From positions 165,602 to 229,601 of the forward strand of contig CBFFRP010000291.1 of assembly GCA_965644295.1 (NCBI GenBank): a stretch of 64,000 nt of DNA, in the 5' to 3' direction. This document shows positions 34,939-47,650 of the stretch, piece after piece. Below the pieces are notes generated by a model. That model worked only from the letters and a program-made list of their open reading frames with translations. It was not told where the DNA came from and did no database searches. Numbering within the stretch: the stretch's first letter is position 1; every line of letters begins with the position of its first letter. This stretch comes from Paraphysomonas bandaiensis. Lineage: Eukaryota > Chrysophyceae. The position numbers were made by a program, and so were the translations under genes.

Positions 34939-36373
34939 ATGCCACGTGTAGAAGACTTATGCAATGATGTCTATTACTGCACAGATGATGATACTATACG
35001 TATCATTAAGCGTTACTTATATAATATAGCCTGTGAGCCTCATACACACACATACCGTACGATTAAACTCAATAACAAGAAGTTTAAACATATATGGAAC
35101 TATCAAGAGTGTCGTGTTTTATTTTATGGTTAGTTGATATGTTATTTATATATACATACTTATGAGTTGTGTATAACTATATATAAACTGTTGTAGAAAT
35201 TGGTTTCATTGTTTGTAACGATGTGTTGAATCTATCAATGGATGCCTCACTAGACGCACTGAATTATAGTGTTGAGTTTTTTCGACGTATCGGTCAGTTT
35301 TTATCTTAACCATTAGATTTTTTATGATAGTTTCTACAGAGAAAGAAGAGCAGCGTGTCGAGAGTTTAAATCTAATGCATGCGGTTAGACCTTCATCGTC
35401 ATTTCCGTGTAGGATTTTAATGGTTAATTACAAGTAGAATTCAGCTCCGGATGGTGTATCGTCAATTCCTGTTCCCTGTAGCATTAGGCAAACCGATCTT
35501 CACTTAGCAGCGGCTCGTGGAGATGCATTAACTGTGCGTACCCTTCTCCAGGCCCATTCAGGTGACATGAAACTTCAACATGTAGAGATATTTCGAGGAT
35601 ATTTTTGGGTAAACATGTATGGCGTGGGTATCTATTGGTATTTCTTATGTTTTTGAATTAACTACGGCCTGATAAATTGTGTTTATACCTGTATTATTTC
35701 TTCATATATAGACTGGGTTCATGTCAGAGACGAAAATGGCTGGCAACCCCTCCATGAAGCAGCGAGGGCTGGTGCTGTTGAGGTTGTGCAGTTGCTAATG
35801 GAAGCAGGTAGCAATCCGTAAAATGTTTTCTTATTTTGCAGTCAACTTACCTTTTTTATATCCAATGATGAAATGTAGGAGCTGATGTCACTGCAACTAC
35901 CAGTAATGGTGCCAGTGCATTGTGGTGGGCTGAGGAGTACTTCCCGTTGACCCATCCGTGTGTATCTAAACTTCGTGAGCTGCAGCACAAAAAGTGCAGT
36001 GAAACGTTAGTAACGGTGAACAACCCACCGCACTCTCGAAGTCCGGGACTGCCATCGAATAATTGCATGGTACGATACTATATTGCTGTTGTAGTGACAT
36101 ACATAAATATCACTTTCTGTTTTGCAGATATGCTTCAAAATTATTCGAGATTTTGGCTCAGGACGCCGTGCGGGTCGGTTCCTATCCCGATCGCCGCATC
36201 CTGATGCTGCCATTGAATGTGTCACATGCAAGTATCAGAAACAAGAAACCATAAAAGACAACGATAATCAAAATGCTGCGGATTATGTAGTGTGTGGAGA
36301 ATGCTATGATTTCGGAAAACATATGGGACATGCATCTGATCATAGGTTTGATGTGGTAGGAGCACGTTGGTGA
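34939..36373 (+). CDS. PUB domain - ankyrin - zinc-finger protein (p97 cofactor candidate)
   Basis: Seven exons: 34939-35128, 35197-35292, 35331-35408, 35445-35561, 35712-35807, 35879-36069, 36128-36373 (337 residues). Residues ~10-80 form a PUB domain: YLYNIACEPHTHTYRTIKL, NNKKF, and FYEIGFI across the first intron. PUB domains bind the C-terminal tail of p97/Cdc48. Residues ~135-205 are ankyrin repeats (TDLHLAAARGDALTVRTLL and NGWQPLHEAARAGAVEVVQL). The C-terminus has a zinc-ribbon/ZZ-like cluster: CVTC, then CGEC, then HMGH and HRF. The three-part order suggests a ubiquitin- or p97-linked adaptor; I do not know a named protein with it. A GTG in frame upstream was rejected in favour of ATG 34939. 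Confidence 0.8.
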
Positions 36374-36566
36374 CGAATTCACGACGGCAGTGGTGTTAAG
36401 TGCTGTAATGGTGTAATGATAGGTATAATCCTATACTCTTGTAAATACATGTCTGATGTTTATACTATGTGAATAATAATTTTCTTTTTATTGGCATTAC
36501 TATTTTTCAGCTACGTACAACACAGCAGCAGATACATACAAAAAGGGGGCAAAGCAACACCACTAG

Positions 36567-39450
36567 CTACGTATATGACACGTGTTTGTCTAATTCTGTC
36601 GAATTAACAATACTCTTCAGTCTGTTGATATCTTCAAGGTATCGACATAACTGTAATAAACATACGTCACTTCAACAAAGGTAGAAATAAGAATAGTACC
36701 TCGTTTTTCAAGTGAATAACTTCGGACTGAGATTGATAACATGTGGGACAGGGGTTGTTTCCTGGTATTATAGATCGAGGAGTGTTAGTAGATTTGTCTA
36801 TATATTCGACGACACTGATATCAGTCAGTGTGCAAGTATCTATTTTAGATACTACTGGCGCAGGTGGCATTTTGCTTTGAATAGGCGGGGGAGGGGGAAC
36901 ACGAGACAATGGTACAATGTCGCGAGATACAGTGACCGTCAGAACGGGAGATCGAGGAGACGAACGACTCAGATCAGACTGTGGGGCAATAATCTGTAGG
37001 ATGATGACATTAACTTTTGTAGAATGCACGAAAGGTATACACGTATACACACCTGTTTTTTATTATCTTCCAGCGAAGAATCAATCAACTCGTGCTTGGG
37101 GGTGTCCACATCAGCACTGAAGTCATATCCTTGCATTTCCTTCTCGAGATTTCCAACTAATTCCATCACATCATCACGGCCGCCTGTATACTTCTGTCGA
37201 CTTTGCTTTACGTTATCTTCGTGCTGCACCGTTTGGGTTGCTGGCCTGACGTCGATTTCGCTTAAACTAAGTAAATCCTGGACACTGTAGACAGTCTTTT
37301 TTCTCTCATCGTCCAGTGTGTATATATTTCGAAGGAAATCGTCGTCGTCATGACCACCCACATCACACTCATACGGCTCAATAAAATCTAACGCAGATGA
37401 GTTTTCGGTATCCTTTTTGTTCTCAACTTCTTTCTCATGCCGCATCAAGTTTTCGGTACAATATTCGTCACCATTACCCTTTTCACCCCCGTAGGTATTA
37501 TGAGTAGGAGCATGAAAGCCCGGTTTGGGTTCAGCATGATGTTGGGGAACAAGTGAGCGGGAGAACTCCTGCTCCAGCCCACCATTACTCCTGAGCTGCG
37601 AGTGGGGGGCCCACGTCTCACTCAAGCGCTTCTGGACAATGGAAGGGTGTAATTGAAGGCGCTTTCTCGAGGATGACGATGAAATTGTATCTGGCGTGCT
37701 ACATCTACTCCTAATTGGCATATCACTGACGCCCTCCATTTCTTCCGCAGTGACATTGTAGCTATAGTCCACACGCTCCGTAGTGCTGTGCATCAAACGC
37801 GATGATGGAGGTGCACTTCTACTACGCTGTTTTCCGTGCGAATTGGGAGTTCTCAGGAGATTCCGTCGATACAATTCCCTGCCCCTATCACCGCCAGGTT
37901 CTTCCGCTTGTAAATCTCCTTGGGACAGAGCTGAATCATATTGTACAGCTTCTGGCGAAGGTCGTTCCTTCAGTATGTCGGGCTTCGACTCCGGATTCGG
38001 GGAGGGAACCGAAGGATCATTCTTGTGCACCGGCCACGTCCAGTCCTGCATTGCGGTAGACATATCTGCAAATATATCTCTCTCGCGCTTCACGGGCACC
38101 ACCACTTTTTTCACACAAGCTGCCCTAAAACACTGATGTTAATGCAAATCCCATATATATATATCAAGAACTTTGTATACATGCTTTCATGGATAAACTG
38201 TAAGTCTCCTACCTCGAAGCAAACACCAAAGTAGAAAGTGTTTCTTCATAGCTATGCAGACAAGGCCCTACAGTGGATATGAAGCATGTACGAGAGTTCC
38301 CACTCAAAGCATCGGCAAGCAATCGGGTAAGCTTAGAGTCTCGAAAAGGAATATGAGGGTGAGTCGATCCTCTAGAAGCTCGTTTCTTGGCTTTCCCACT
38401 TGTCCCTCCTGAAACTACACCGTTGGCGGCCAGGGCTTGCACACAATTCCCCAAAGCACTAATCGACTTGTTTATCGCTTTGGCTTCTTTTAGTCGTGCT
38501 CCTACTGACCCTGTTTTACGAACCCTTTCAGAACCTGCCAAGTCTCCAAAAGTGAACACATTGCGTGCAATTTTCCGCCGCTGGGAAACATTGGGCAAAT
38601 GGGTCCCGCTTGTTCCATCCACTTGCGACGAGTCTTCATCCATACAAGATGATGCATCATCCGAAACATTCTCCGGCTCATGTTCCATGGTTACTTGCAA
38701 CACAGCATGACTTCGGCTGCTAGCCATATTCATAGTCAGCTCATGAGTAACTCGATTAGCTACAGATGAGTTTATTAGGTCATACACAGCCGCTTCGTCT
38801 TCCACAGGGAAAGAAGATAGACCTTCCAGATAAACCCCTTTAACAGGGTCCTCTCGAACCAAAAGAGAACGCTTAGGAGTATGCTTTGTCGGTTCTAGAA
38901 GTAAATCTGTAACGGATTCTAGGTATATTTCGTAAAATGAAACATAAATCTTTCCATGTCGACCATCTTCGCGGCACTGGTTGATATAGGCAAATATGTT
39001 CCGTAACGAGTAATGCAAAATTCCTAAAGATCGTTCAGTGGGGTTGTTCCATCCATCAATTGTACCAAACATAGTGTAAGTCTTTCCTGTTTAATAGATG
39101 AATGATGAAATGAAACGCGAAGGTATATCGACAGTACCTGTTCCGGTCTGCCCATAACACAAAATACATGCATTAAAGCCTTTCGTAAAATCTTTGATTA
39201 TTTCATCACATGCATATTTATAGACAACTGCTTGACTTGCAGCCGTTCCAAAAACGTGATCGAAACGAAACTGTCTCGAATGAAACGCATCTCGAACTAA
39301 ATGAATAGTCTGACCATCCGGCTTAAGATTCACACAAACTTCAGGACCTGATGTTCTTGCAACACGTGCTTGTTTGTGATCTGTTTCATTGACAGGACGA
39401 ATTCTAATAACTACTTTAATAGCCGAAATATCAGATTTATTGCCTTCCAT
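36567..39450 (-). CDS. N-terminal-motor kinesin
   Basis: Five exons: 39138-39450, 38213-39086, 37053-38124, 36700-36993, 36567-36650 (878 residues). The motor domain covers ~10-370, with P-loop GQTGTGKT split by intron 1, switch I-type NMASSRSHAV, switch II DLAGSERV, and LTRLLADALSG near its end. An insert rich in Ser and Asp lies between switch I and switch II. The remaining ~500 residues are disordered, Ser/Pro/Glu-rich, with a Pro-run (VPPPPPIQSK) and a short C-terminal coiled coil. The short last exon (LCRYLEDINRLKSIV) is below the usual size cut-off and was placed by phase. The subfamily was not assigned. Divergent from the second kinesin. Confidence 0.92.
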
Positions 39451-40062
39451 GCAATATATATACGTGTATATATCTAATCAGAGCATTCACTATACTGCTA
39501 TACAATACCTCTCAGTGCATGTTATGTTAGATGCAATATCATCTATCAGAATGATATTCTCTTACATTAACTGTGCTATGAGATTGATCTTATGGTCATA
39601 TATATGGCTGTCTTACAACACTTGGCTTTGCTGTACTTTTCAGTTAAATAAAAATGACAGTTAACTTTAAAATATACAGAAAAAGTGTTCCAAAATCAGA
39701 GTATTCTATAAAAATTAGAGAATATGTCATAAATTTAATGTGTTTCTGAACTGTATGCTCATCAAAATCCCGTAATAAGAGGAATGCATATACTGTACTG
39801 CTCCCCTGTACAGTTTGAAAATGCTTTAGAAAACCCTCAGTTTATAAGTTTTTTTTTGTCTTTAAAACTCTCATATTATCTGTACATATCCTAAAAACAG
39901 GTGATTTTCAGTACTCGTTTTCTATAAATCAGTTTAAAATAAATATACAAGAGCTTATCATCTACATGTACATGTATGTATGTATCTCTCATCTTACTAC
40001 ACATTAAACAAACTCATAGAACACAAGAATCTTATATATATACATATATATTGTGTGATTGA
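39451..40062. promoter_or_regulatory. 612-bp divergent region between two kinesins
   Basis: AT-rich sequence without shared repeats. TATATATACATATATA occurs ~25 bp before the plus-strand start. It presumably carries both promoters. Confidence 0.4.
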
Positions 40063-43000
40063 ATGAGTTCATATCGTCGATCATCTTGGCAGGATACAAC
40101 CCCCCATACTTACCCCTCATCGGGTGATACACACGATCTCTCACATAAATCAAATCCAAATAATTTAAGTATAAATTCAAAGAAAAAACATGGATTAAAA
40201 AAGACATCAAATATACCACATCATAAAGCAGGAAGGGTTAAAGTTGGTATTAGATGTCGTCCACCATTTCAAGAAGAAATTAGAAAATCAAAGGATACAT
40301 TTGTTCCCATTATATCCACTAAGAATGATCCTAATGATTCTCTTGGGAAAGTTGTATTAACATTACCGACAAGTAAACAACGAGAATTTCATTTTGATTA
40401 TGTATTTGGTCCTTCTAGTTCACAGGATGCTGTGTATGATAGAGTTGCTCGTCCCGTCGTCAGTGATGTACTCAATGGATTCAACGGGACTATATTTGCG
40501 TATGTGTAGTTAAGATAAGCGTGTGAGATACTAACAGTTTTTTATTTAGATATGGACAAACTGGCACAGGTTAGCAGCACGTAATTTACTCTAAAACTTA
40601 TTGATCTAGCCTGTATGTTAATTCGTTGACTTAATTGTGGCTTTTCAGGGAAGACCTACACTATGGGAATTCTCGAGGCCGTAGCTGATGAAAACGCAGG
40701 TGCCTGCTCTGATACGCTTGTGTTGTTGTCACGCAATGACTAGCTTTGTTAGTGGAAATTATGTTACAGAATTTTACTGTCTGTCTTGTTGTTATACATC
40801 TTTTTCATATCAGGGCTCATCCCGCGTGCCATATCTGGAATTTTCCGTCACGTTCAGCGACACCGACACGTCGATATTAAGGTGACCATGTCGTTTCTGC
40901 AGATATATCGTGAGAATATTCAAGACTTATTGTCATCTGCTGCCGTTGGGGGAGAGGGAGGTGCAGTCGGGTTTGTCGACGATAACTTGCCCATACGTGA
41001 GGACCCCACCAGAGGTTTTTATGTGGAGGGCTTGCAGGAGTATATTGTACATTGTTACGAAGAAGCTGAAGCTCTTCTCAATCTTGGTATGTGGCCAGTG
41101 CGAGTATAATCCACTATATATGCTACCACCAGTGGTGTAATATTGTTGTTCGTGGTAACGACATGTTTAGCACTGCATTAAGTACCCGTTGTAGAGTTGG
41201 GATTGAAGAGCAGCTTGACAACACTTTTTTCTTAATGTAGGGTTGGAGAGCCGAGCGATTGCTTCCACACTAATGAATTCTACTTCTAGCCGCAGTCATA
41301 CCGTACTGACCATAAGTATAGATCAGAGGGGTGATATACCTCTCGATGGAGAAGAGGAGGGCGTTGATGGAGGTCCTGTGTTGCGTCGAAGAGCGACAGG
41401 CGGGGCTCGCATTCTACATTCCAAGTTGCTAATGGTCGATTTGGCGGGATCAGAGCGAGTTCGGAAGACGATAAGCAGAGGGACGCGATTAGACGAAGCC
41501 AAGAGTATTAACACATCTCTATCTGCACTAGGGAACGTGATAGCGGCACTAGCTGAGTCGAACTCTGCTCATGTGCCGTATAGAGACAGCAAGCTAACAC
41601 GAATACTCCATGATTCACTTGGGGGGACAGCCTCCACCTCTTTAATTGCGACAGTTGGTCCTGCACCTAGCAATTATAACGAAACCCTTTCAACACTGCA
41701 GTTCGCATCAAGGTGTGACTACATCTAGATTGTACTACTTCAAAATGTGTCGTGGTTGTACATATTCGCATATGCTTACGTCGCATGTTATGTAGAATAT
41801 TTCTTGAAAAAATGTTGTTCCTGCAGGTGCATGGCAGTTAAGTCTACCCCCGTACAGCATGAAGAATTGGATTTTGCTGATATGTGCACTCGACTACAGC
41901 AGCAGCTGAGCACGGTGGAAGGCAAAATGGCCAAGAAGCTTAACGAGCAGCAAGAGAAATATGAAGCGACCATTCGACAGCTACGGGAGCAGGTAAAGTG
42001 TCGTGGGGCCTGTCTATAGCACATTATCTGTTTTTGGTGTGACAATGCAGATTTTATTTGTAATTTTTCTCGCAATGTACAGTTGAAAGCTGGTCGAGGC
42101 CATAATACTGGTCCTGTTCGTCTCCCTCCACAATCTTCTTCAGCGTTGAATTCAATACTGTCCTTCCTGGAGAGTGGTGGAGGAGGTGATAGCTGGCTAA
42201 CACTTGGCCCCTCAGGAGGACCGTGTGGAGAGCAATCCTCTGTACTGTTGGCTTTCTGCTTCGACACACTGCGTTCTTTACTCGACGCAACTGTTGATGG
42301 AATCAAGAGTGCTTCAGAACGTGCCAAACTGCATAAAAAGCAGTTACAGGATCGATACCGTGAGGAGAATGAACGTGAGCGTGCTAAAAGACGCGAAAGT
42401 GATGCTATGATGCGCGAAGACCCAATGCGAAAGTTGAAGGAGTTCAAATCTATTGGGTCGCATTTGGAGCCCTTGTCAGGAGCTGATGCACTGTCTAGAG
42501 TCGAGGAAAATTTTCTCACCGAGGGGATGGACGAGGACATTTTGTCCAGTGCAGTGCTAGTTGATACTCACATCATCCGACAGAGCATCACTGACTATTC
42601 TGACGCTGGAGACCTTGCCAGGTGTGTGTGAAAACGAATAGTTTTATTTCTGTGATGTCATCGTTATATCGCAATTTTAGAGCCCTCGACTACATGTCGA
42701 ACGGAATATCGATAAACCTGAAGCTAATAGCGGATTCGCTGGAGCGCAAGGACGGTACATTTAGGGGCCTCAAGGACGAGCTTGTGAAGCAAATGGTAGA
42801 AAAACGTAGCCGTGAAGAAGAGGTATATTTATCATCTGTTCTCATTTGGGAGAATTAATATTGCATTCGTATAGGTGGTGAATTGGTCTTATATATTAAA
42901 ATATTTGCTGGCTACCTCCTCCAAATTGCGTGGAGAGTTAGCTCGGCAGAAGAATCTATATAATCGCGACATCAGCAATGGGGAGACATTAGGAGAATCG

Positions 43001-44090
43001 AGAAGAGAGCGAGGAAACGAGCATGATCAGGAACTACTTTCTGCCCCCGAGTTGCCGAGGAGACCAGAGAGGAGTACATCTCTTCCATCTGCCGTGGACT
43101 TGTTGGAGAGTCGACGCAGACCTCAGGCCAAGGACGATAAATTATCGGACGGATCTCCCGTTGGCTCCCCACTTTCTTCCAGGAAACCACAGCCAGAGAC
43201 TGGAGGGTCGAGACCTTATGTGTCGCCCAGCGCCTCCCAGCAGCTTCAGCGTGTGCAGTATCGTATGCGGAGTGCTATCAGTGCAGAGAAAGAAGAGAGA
43301 CGTCGGCAAAACCATGCCGGTAAACTTGGACCTAGACTCTCTTCCGCGTATCCTGCTGTGCGTCACAATGCCTTTGAAATCGATCAAATAGGCCCACCAC
43401 CTGATGATGATGAAATTCTTAGTCTTAGTGAATCGGAAGCTGATGGATCATTCCGTAGTGCTGCCACGGTGGGGTCGATCCCCCCTCATGTATCGCGGTC
43501 TGTGAAACATAGTGCTTTTGCTAAGGATGTGGTGCATGGACTGGGAGTGCAGGGGGATCAGGCAGTGGCAGCGATGAGTGTGATTGATAGGGTCTCTAGC
43601 ATGTCTGATGAACAACTAAGAAGGGTTGATCCAGAGACAAGGGCACAGGTAAACGCTGTTGTGGTAGATATACTTGTGGTTTTTGAATATAAAATAAAAT
43701 GTTTATTTCCGTTATATCCACACGCTTGTGTTGGACATGCTATGTATTAAATTTGCTGTTGGATTCAATCCTTATTGACATTTATGGTAGATTATGTCTA
43801 TACGATCAGAGCTCGGATTGACTGGAAAGAGTAGTGGAGGAAATGCATCTCCACTTCGAGCTTCTCCAATGCCAGATCCTTACCATGATCGGTATTTCGG
43901 AGGAGATGTACACCCTCCCCGGCGGAGTCAGAGCAATGGCGCCATGAACAATCGGTATATATCACCTTTGGTTAATCCTAGAGCCGGAGGAATGTATAGT
44001 GCATCGTCATCCTACCAGCGAACTCCACAGATTGATGACTATGATGATGACACGTACTCACAGATAGATAGTGAATCTGATTGGAATTAG
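40063..44090 (+). CDS. Kinesin with N-terminal motor and long tail
   Basis: Ten exons: 40063-40499, 40550-40569, 40649-40699, 40814-41086, 41241-41712, 41827-41992, 42083-42621, 42681-42822, 42875-43648, 43791-44090 (1057 residues). A ~57-residue basic leader precedes the motor (GRVKVGIRCRPPF). The 20-bp second exon encodes YGQTGT, half of the P-loop. Further motor motifs: IYRENIQDLL, NSTSSRSHTV, DLAGSERVRKT and HVPYRDSKLTRIL. Then come a neck coiled coil (QQQLSTVEGKMAKKLNEQQE), a helical middle, and a disordered Ser/Arg/Pro-rich tail ending in Asp/Glu. The start of exon 9 is the least certain border. It is related to, but clearly different from, the neighbouring kinesin. Confidence 0.92.
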
Positions 44091-45084
44091 TCGTTGATAT
44101 ATTAATATTGATATATGTTCTATATTTAATTACATATGTATTGTGCTAAGACGTGGCTAACAAAACTTTACCTCACATCCTGTTGTATTTAGCTATCTAT
44201 ATTTGAAATTTTGTGTGAAACACAGAATGAAAATTGGTGGAAGATGTACTGCACTATAACTCAGATAGATGCGTTATAGACATCTTGCAACGTGAGAAGG
44301 CGAAATCTTTTACTCACGAAGAAAAGATGGTATATCAGTGGTTGTAGCTAGTAGCTAGGGTGTCGAAAGACGCCATAAATGCGGCTTATTTTCTGTGTTG
44401 AGATCTAAAGATTCTATATACTTGCAATTGAGTGCAGTATTATGTGAGATACAAGGATCGAAAGATATATGTATTAGTACATTACATTGTGTAGTATGAA
44501 ACTGAAGTAGAAGTTGGTGACTATTCAGGATACGATTACTGAGTGTGTGGTTTGTACCACTATAGTAGTAAATGAATGGTGTTGAACACATCGAATACAA
44601 CATGATTCTTTATCATGCAATGTTATAATTTCATCTTATCAATTGAGAATAGCAAACCTTAGAAAGTAATGTCAACTTCTGTTATTCGGCTTTACCATGT
44701 GAATCACTTGTATGTCATCCCACGGCGTCGTATATGGGTGACTTCCTGTTTCCCTACGACCCAGGTATTACTGAAAGGACGTGAAGGGTTTGCTCGACAG
44801 AGAAGAGAGAGTGGGTGCTCCAGAACCATGCGCCTTCTTGACTTCATCAAAGTGATTCACAGTGAAAAAACGCAATTTTAAAGTTTCTAAAGATGACGTT
44901 TGGTGGTTTTATTTCTCCGTTCATTGATAACTCAATAGTAGTTTACTCATGCCTGACCAATTCGGAAACACAACACCTATATCATCACTATTTTAATCAA
45001 ATAAACATTTTGACCAAGGTGACAACGAAATGCTTTACGTTTACATACTATAGACACGAAAGAATATACATACTATTCCAGATA
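44091..45084. other. Intergenic, convergent gene ends
   Basis: About 1 kb. The frames present (44355-44603 minus, 44669-44881 plus) show no domain, no splice partner and poor composition. Nothing else was recognised. Confidence 0.4.
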
Positions 45085-47065
45085 CTAGCGGGGATCGAGA
45101 ACCAGTTTGCTTTTTAGATAAGCTCTTATTTTATCTATGTAAACGCTTCCTGGAGTGACTAACTCCATATCATCCAAAGCTTTGAGAGCCTCAGCGATTT
45201 TACCCAATCTCTCGTACAAAAATACACGCTGCGCAAGAGCCTTCGAGTTGAGCCTGCCAATACTGATAGATTTTTCGAGTATGCGGACGGCATCATGGGG
45301 GAGCTATAAAAATATTACAACATATAAGTTTATATGATAGAATATATCATATACAAGTTCCAGAAAGCAATGAACATACACCGTCACAAAACCTACTCAC
45401 TTCATCAGATATTAATGTCGCGAGTCTGTGTAATGCTACTGCCACTCCCTGCTCCTTCTGTATATCCAACTCTAGCTCATTGTACAACTCATTCAAATTA
45501 CGCTCGGCAGCAGCGACTGACTCCTTGGCTATTGTTTCATATATTTCATCCCCCCACGACGCCAGTTTGAGTGTCGTATCTACCAGCATCATATGAATAT
45601 CAGGATGAAGAGGCCTGATGTCCAAAGCCACCCTATATGAGCACCGTATCAGCCGTTAATGGTATATAAATACTATGCTCTTCTTTTCACAGAGATGGAC
45701 TTATAATCAACACTAAAAGTGTCACTTAATTCTCACGTTACGACGTAATTCCTCATCATTGAAGCACAACTATTACTTACCGTAAATGCTTTTCCGCCTG
45801 CTTTAGATGTACTATCGCCTCAGATACATTTCCTTGCTGATAGACGGTCACTGCGCGAGATAGCAACCCTACTGCCATGTTCCTATGCGCATCACAGTCC
45901 ATGCTGTTTCCTCCTAAAATAATGGCCTGGCTGAGAGATATCCTATCAGAGGCCAGCCATACTGCCTGTTCCCCTATACCCACAACAAGGCCGCTTTCAT
46001 CCCTCAGAGTACTATGCGCATAGTCTTGCAGAACGTCAGAAGATGTCTCAGAGATACCATGAATATTCAATGTCATGTGTGACCATCCCGCTGGAACATA
46101 CATGACATCTCCTGTCATCTAGAAATATATAACCAGTCAAACACAGTTCGTCAAAGGAGGCAAAATCTAACGCGTATAACAATGGTAACTTATATTGTGT
46201 AATACCTGTACACATTCCAACGGGCGATATCCACGTTGTCCACGAGATGCCACTTCACAATCCTCACCATCTGTATCTGTCGTGGATAAACACTCCTGTG
46301 CAGAATATCTACGGGGTGAATAGGGAACAGACTTTAGTTTGGAGAAAGCATCCTCCAGTACGTGTGATATCCAGTGCGATGTTCCGGTATAAGGCCGCCA
46401 TGATCGTTGGATATTACGTGGTAGATGGTATCCTGGAGGGTACAAAAACCACTTCTTTTGCCCATTGACTAAACCCAGCCATGCCTCGCCATGCATATGG
46501 AACGGCAACCCTGTAACAAGTCGTTATTCTTTTTTAGTCATATTGAACAAGTGTATATCCAAATGACCTAAATTCAAACCCCCAATAGAAAGAACAGGGC
46601 TCACTGAATCTCTATCAATATCACTTCCAAAGTGTGATAAGATATGAGGTGTTGAGTAATCATTAAGTATCTTGGGATTAGTTTTCAATACATTCACATC
46701 AAATACAAGGATATCTGATATGTTATATCTATGTCCTGTAGATAGACTATCAATGGGATGCATGTCATCTGCTCGTCCATTAGAGAATACTATAGAGGGC
46801 TCATATCCGGTCTGTATGTAACATAACCATATATATATGTATGTATATGTATATATGTATGTACCTGTACAGATATATTACCATACTGTGATAAGAAGTA
46901 GGAAATAGAAGGCCAGTTAGATAGCAGTCCTCTCAAGATCACTGGACGGCTGTTTTTATATGACAGGAGGCTCTGAGAGCTGTCAGGGGTGATGATATCT
47001 ATATCGCATAGAGAGGCATAGATATCTGTGTATATGAGAAACCATATGAAGAGAGTGGTGTGCAT
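45085..47065 (-). CDS. JMJD8-like secretory JmjC protein with TPR-like tail
   Basis: Six exons: 46865-47065, 46568-46811, 46206-46510, 45781-46118, 45401-45632, 45085-45303 (512 residues). The start at 47065 gives a signal peptide (MHTTLFIWFLIYTDIYA). The JmjC core has GLPFHMHGEAWLGL, KKWFLYPPGY, the block RPLECVQMTGDVMYVPAGWS (across an intron), and HMTLNI. This order and wording match JMJD8, an ER-lumen JmjC protein. The HxH-G in place of HxD suggests altered iron binding, as in JMJD8 (family knowledge). The C-terminal ~200 residues are TPR-like helices (AVTVYQQGNVSEAIVHLKQA; RVFLYERLGKIAEALKALDD), which JMJD8 lacks. Longer upstream starts would lie inside the MITE and were rejected. Confidence 0.85.
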
Positions 47066-47122
47066 AGAGGCCTTACTGCATACTGCAGATAATATATAGA
47101 CATGAAGTGAAGTGAAGTCAAG

Positions 47123-47273
47123 CATATCGGCAGGCAGCATCTTATTTTTCGGAAATGTATTGAAGCAGAAATTGTCTACACTACTGCAATACAACTACGG
47201 CTGGAATACAGATAATTGTTGACTCAATATTTGAGGCATCTCTGAACAAAAATATACAAAGGATGCCGATACG
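47123..47273 (+). repeat. MITE family M, copy 4
   Basis: 151 bp from CATATCGGCAGGCAGCATC to GGATGCCGATACG. The body is very close to copy 1. It begins 58 bp upstream of the JmjC start codon. Confidence 0.85.
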
Positions 47274-47302
47274 CAGCGTTTGGAATGTAGCTGTGCATGT
47301 AG

Positions 47303-47650
47303 GTAGGTAGGTAGGTACGTATGTATGTATGTATGTATGTATGTATGTATGTATGTATGTATGTATGTATGTATGTATGTATGTATGTATGTATGTATGT
47401 AGGTAGGTAGGTAGGTAGGTAGGTAGGTAGGTAGGTAGGTAGGTAGGTACGTATGTATGTATGTATGTATGTATGTATGTATGTATGTATGTATGTATGT
47501 ATGTATGTATGTATGTATGTATGTATGTATGTATGTATGTATGTATGTATGTATGTATGTATGTATGTATGTATGTATGTATGTATGTATGTATGTATGT
47601 ATGTATGTATGTATGTATGTATGTATGTATGTATGTATGTATGTATGTAG
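47303..47650. repeat. Compound (GTAG)n/(GTAT)n microsatellite
   Basis: The order is four GTAG units, GTAC, ~22 GTAT units, twelve GTAG units, GTAC, then ~49 GTAT units. The module GTAG(n)-GTAC-GTAT(n) therefore occurs twice in tandem. Frames through it encode Met-Tyr-Val-Cys repeats and are not genes. Confidence 0.95.

Noticed and set aside
47066-47194. Upstream extension of the JmjC protein
   Set aside because: The extension would be read from the MITE. The start at 47065 gives a proper signal peptide.
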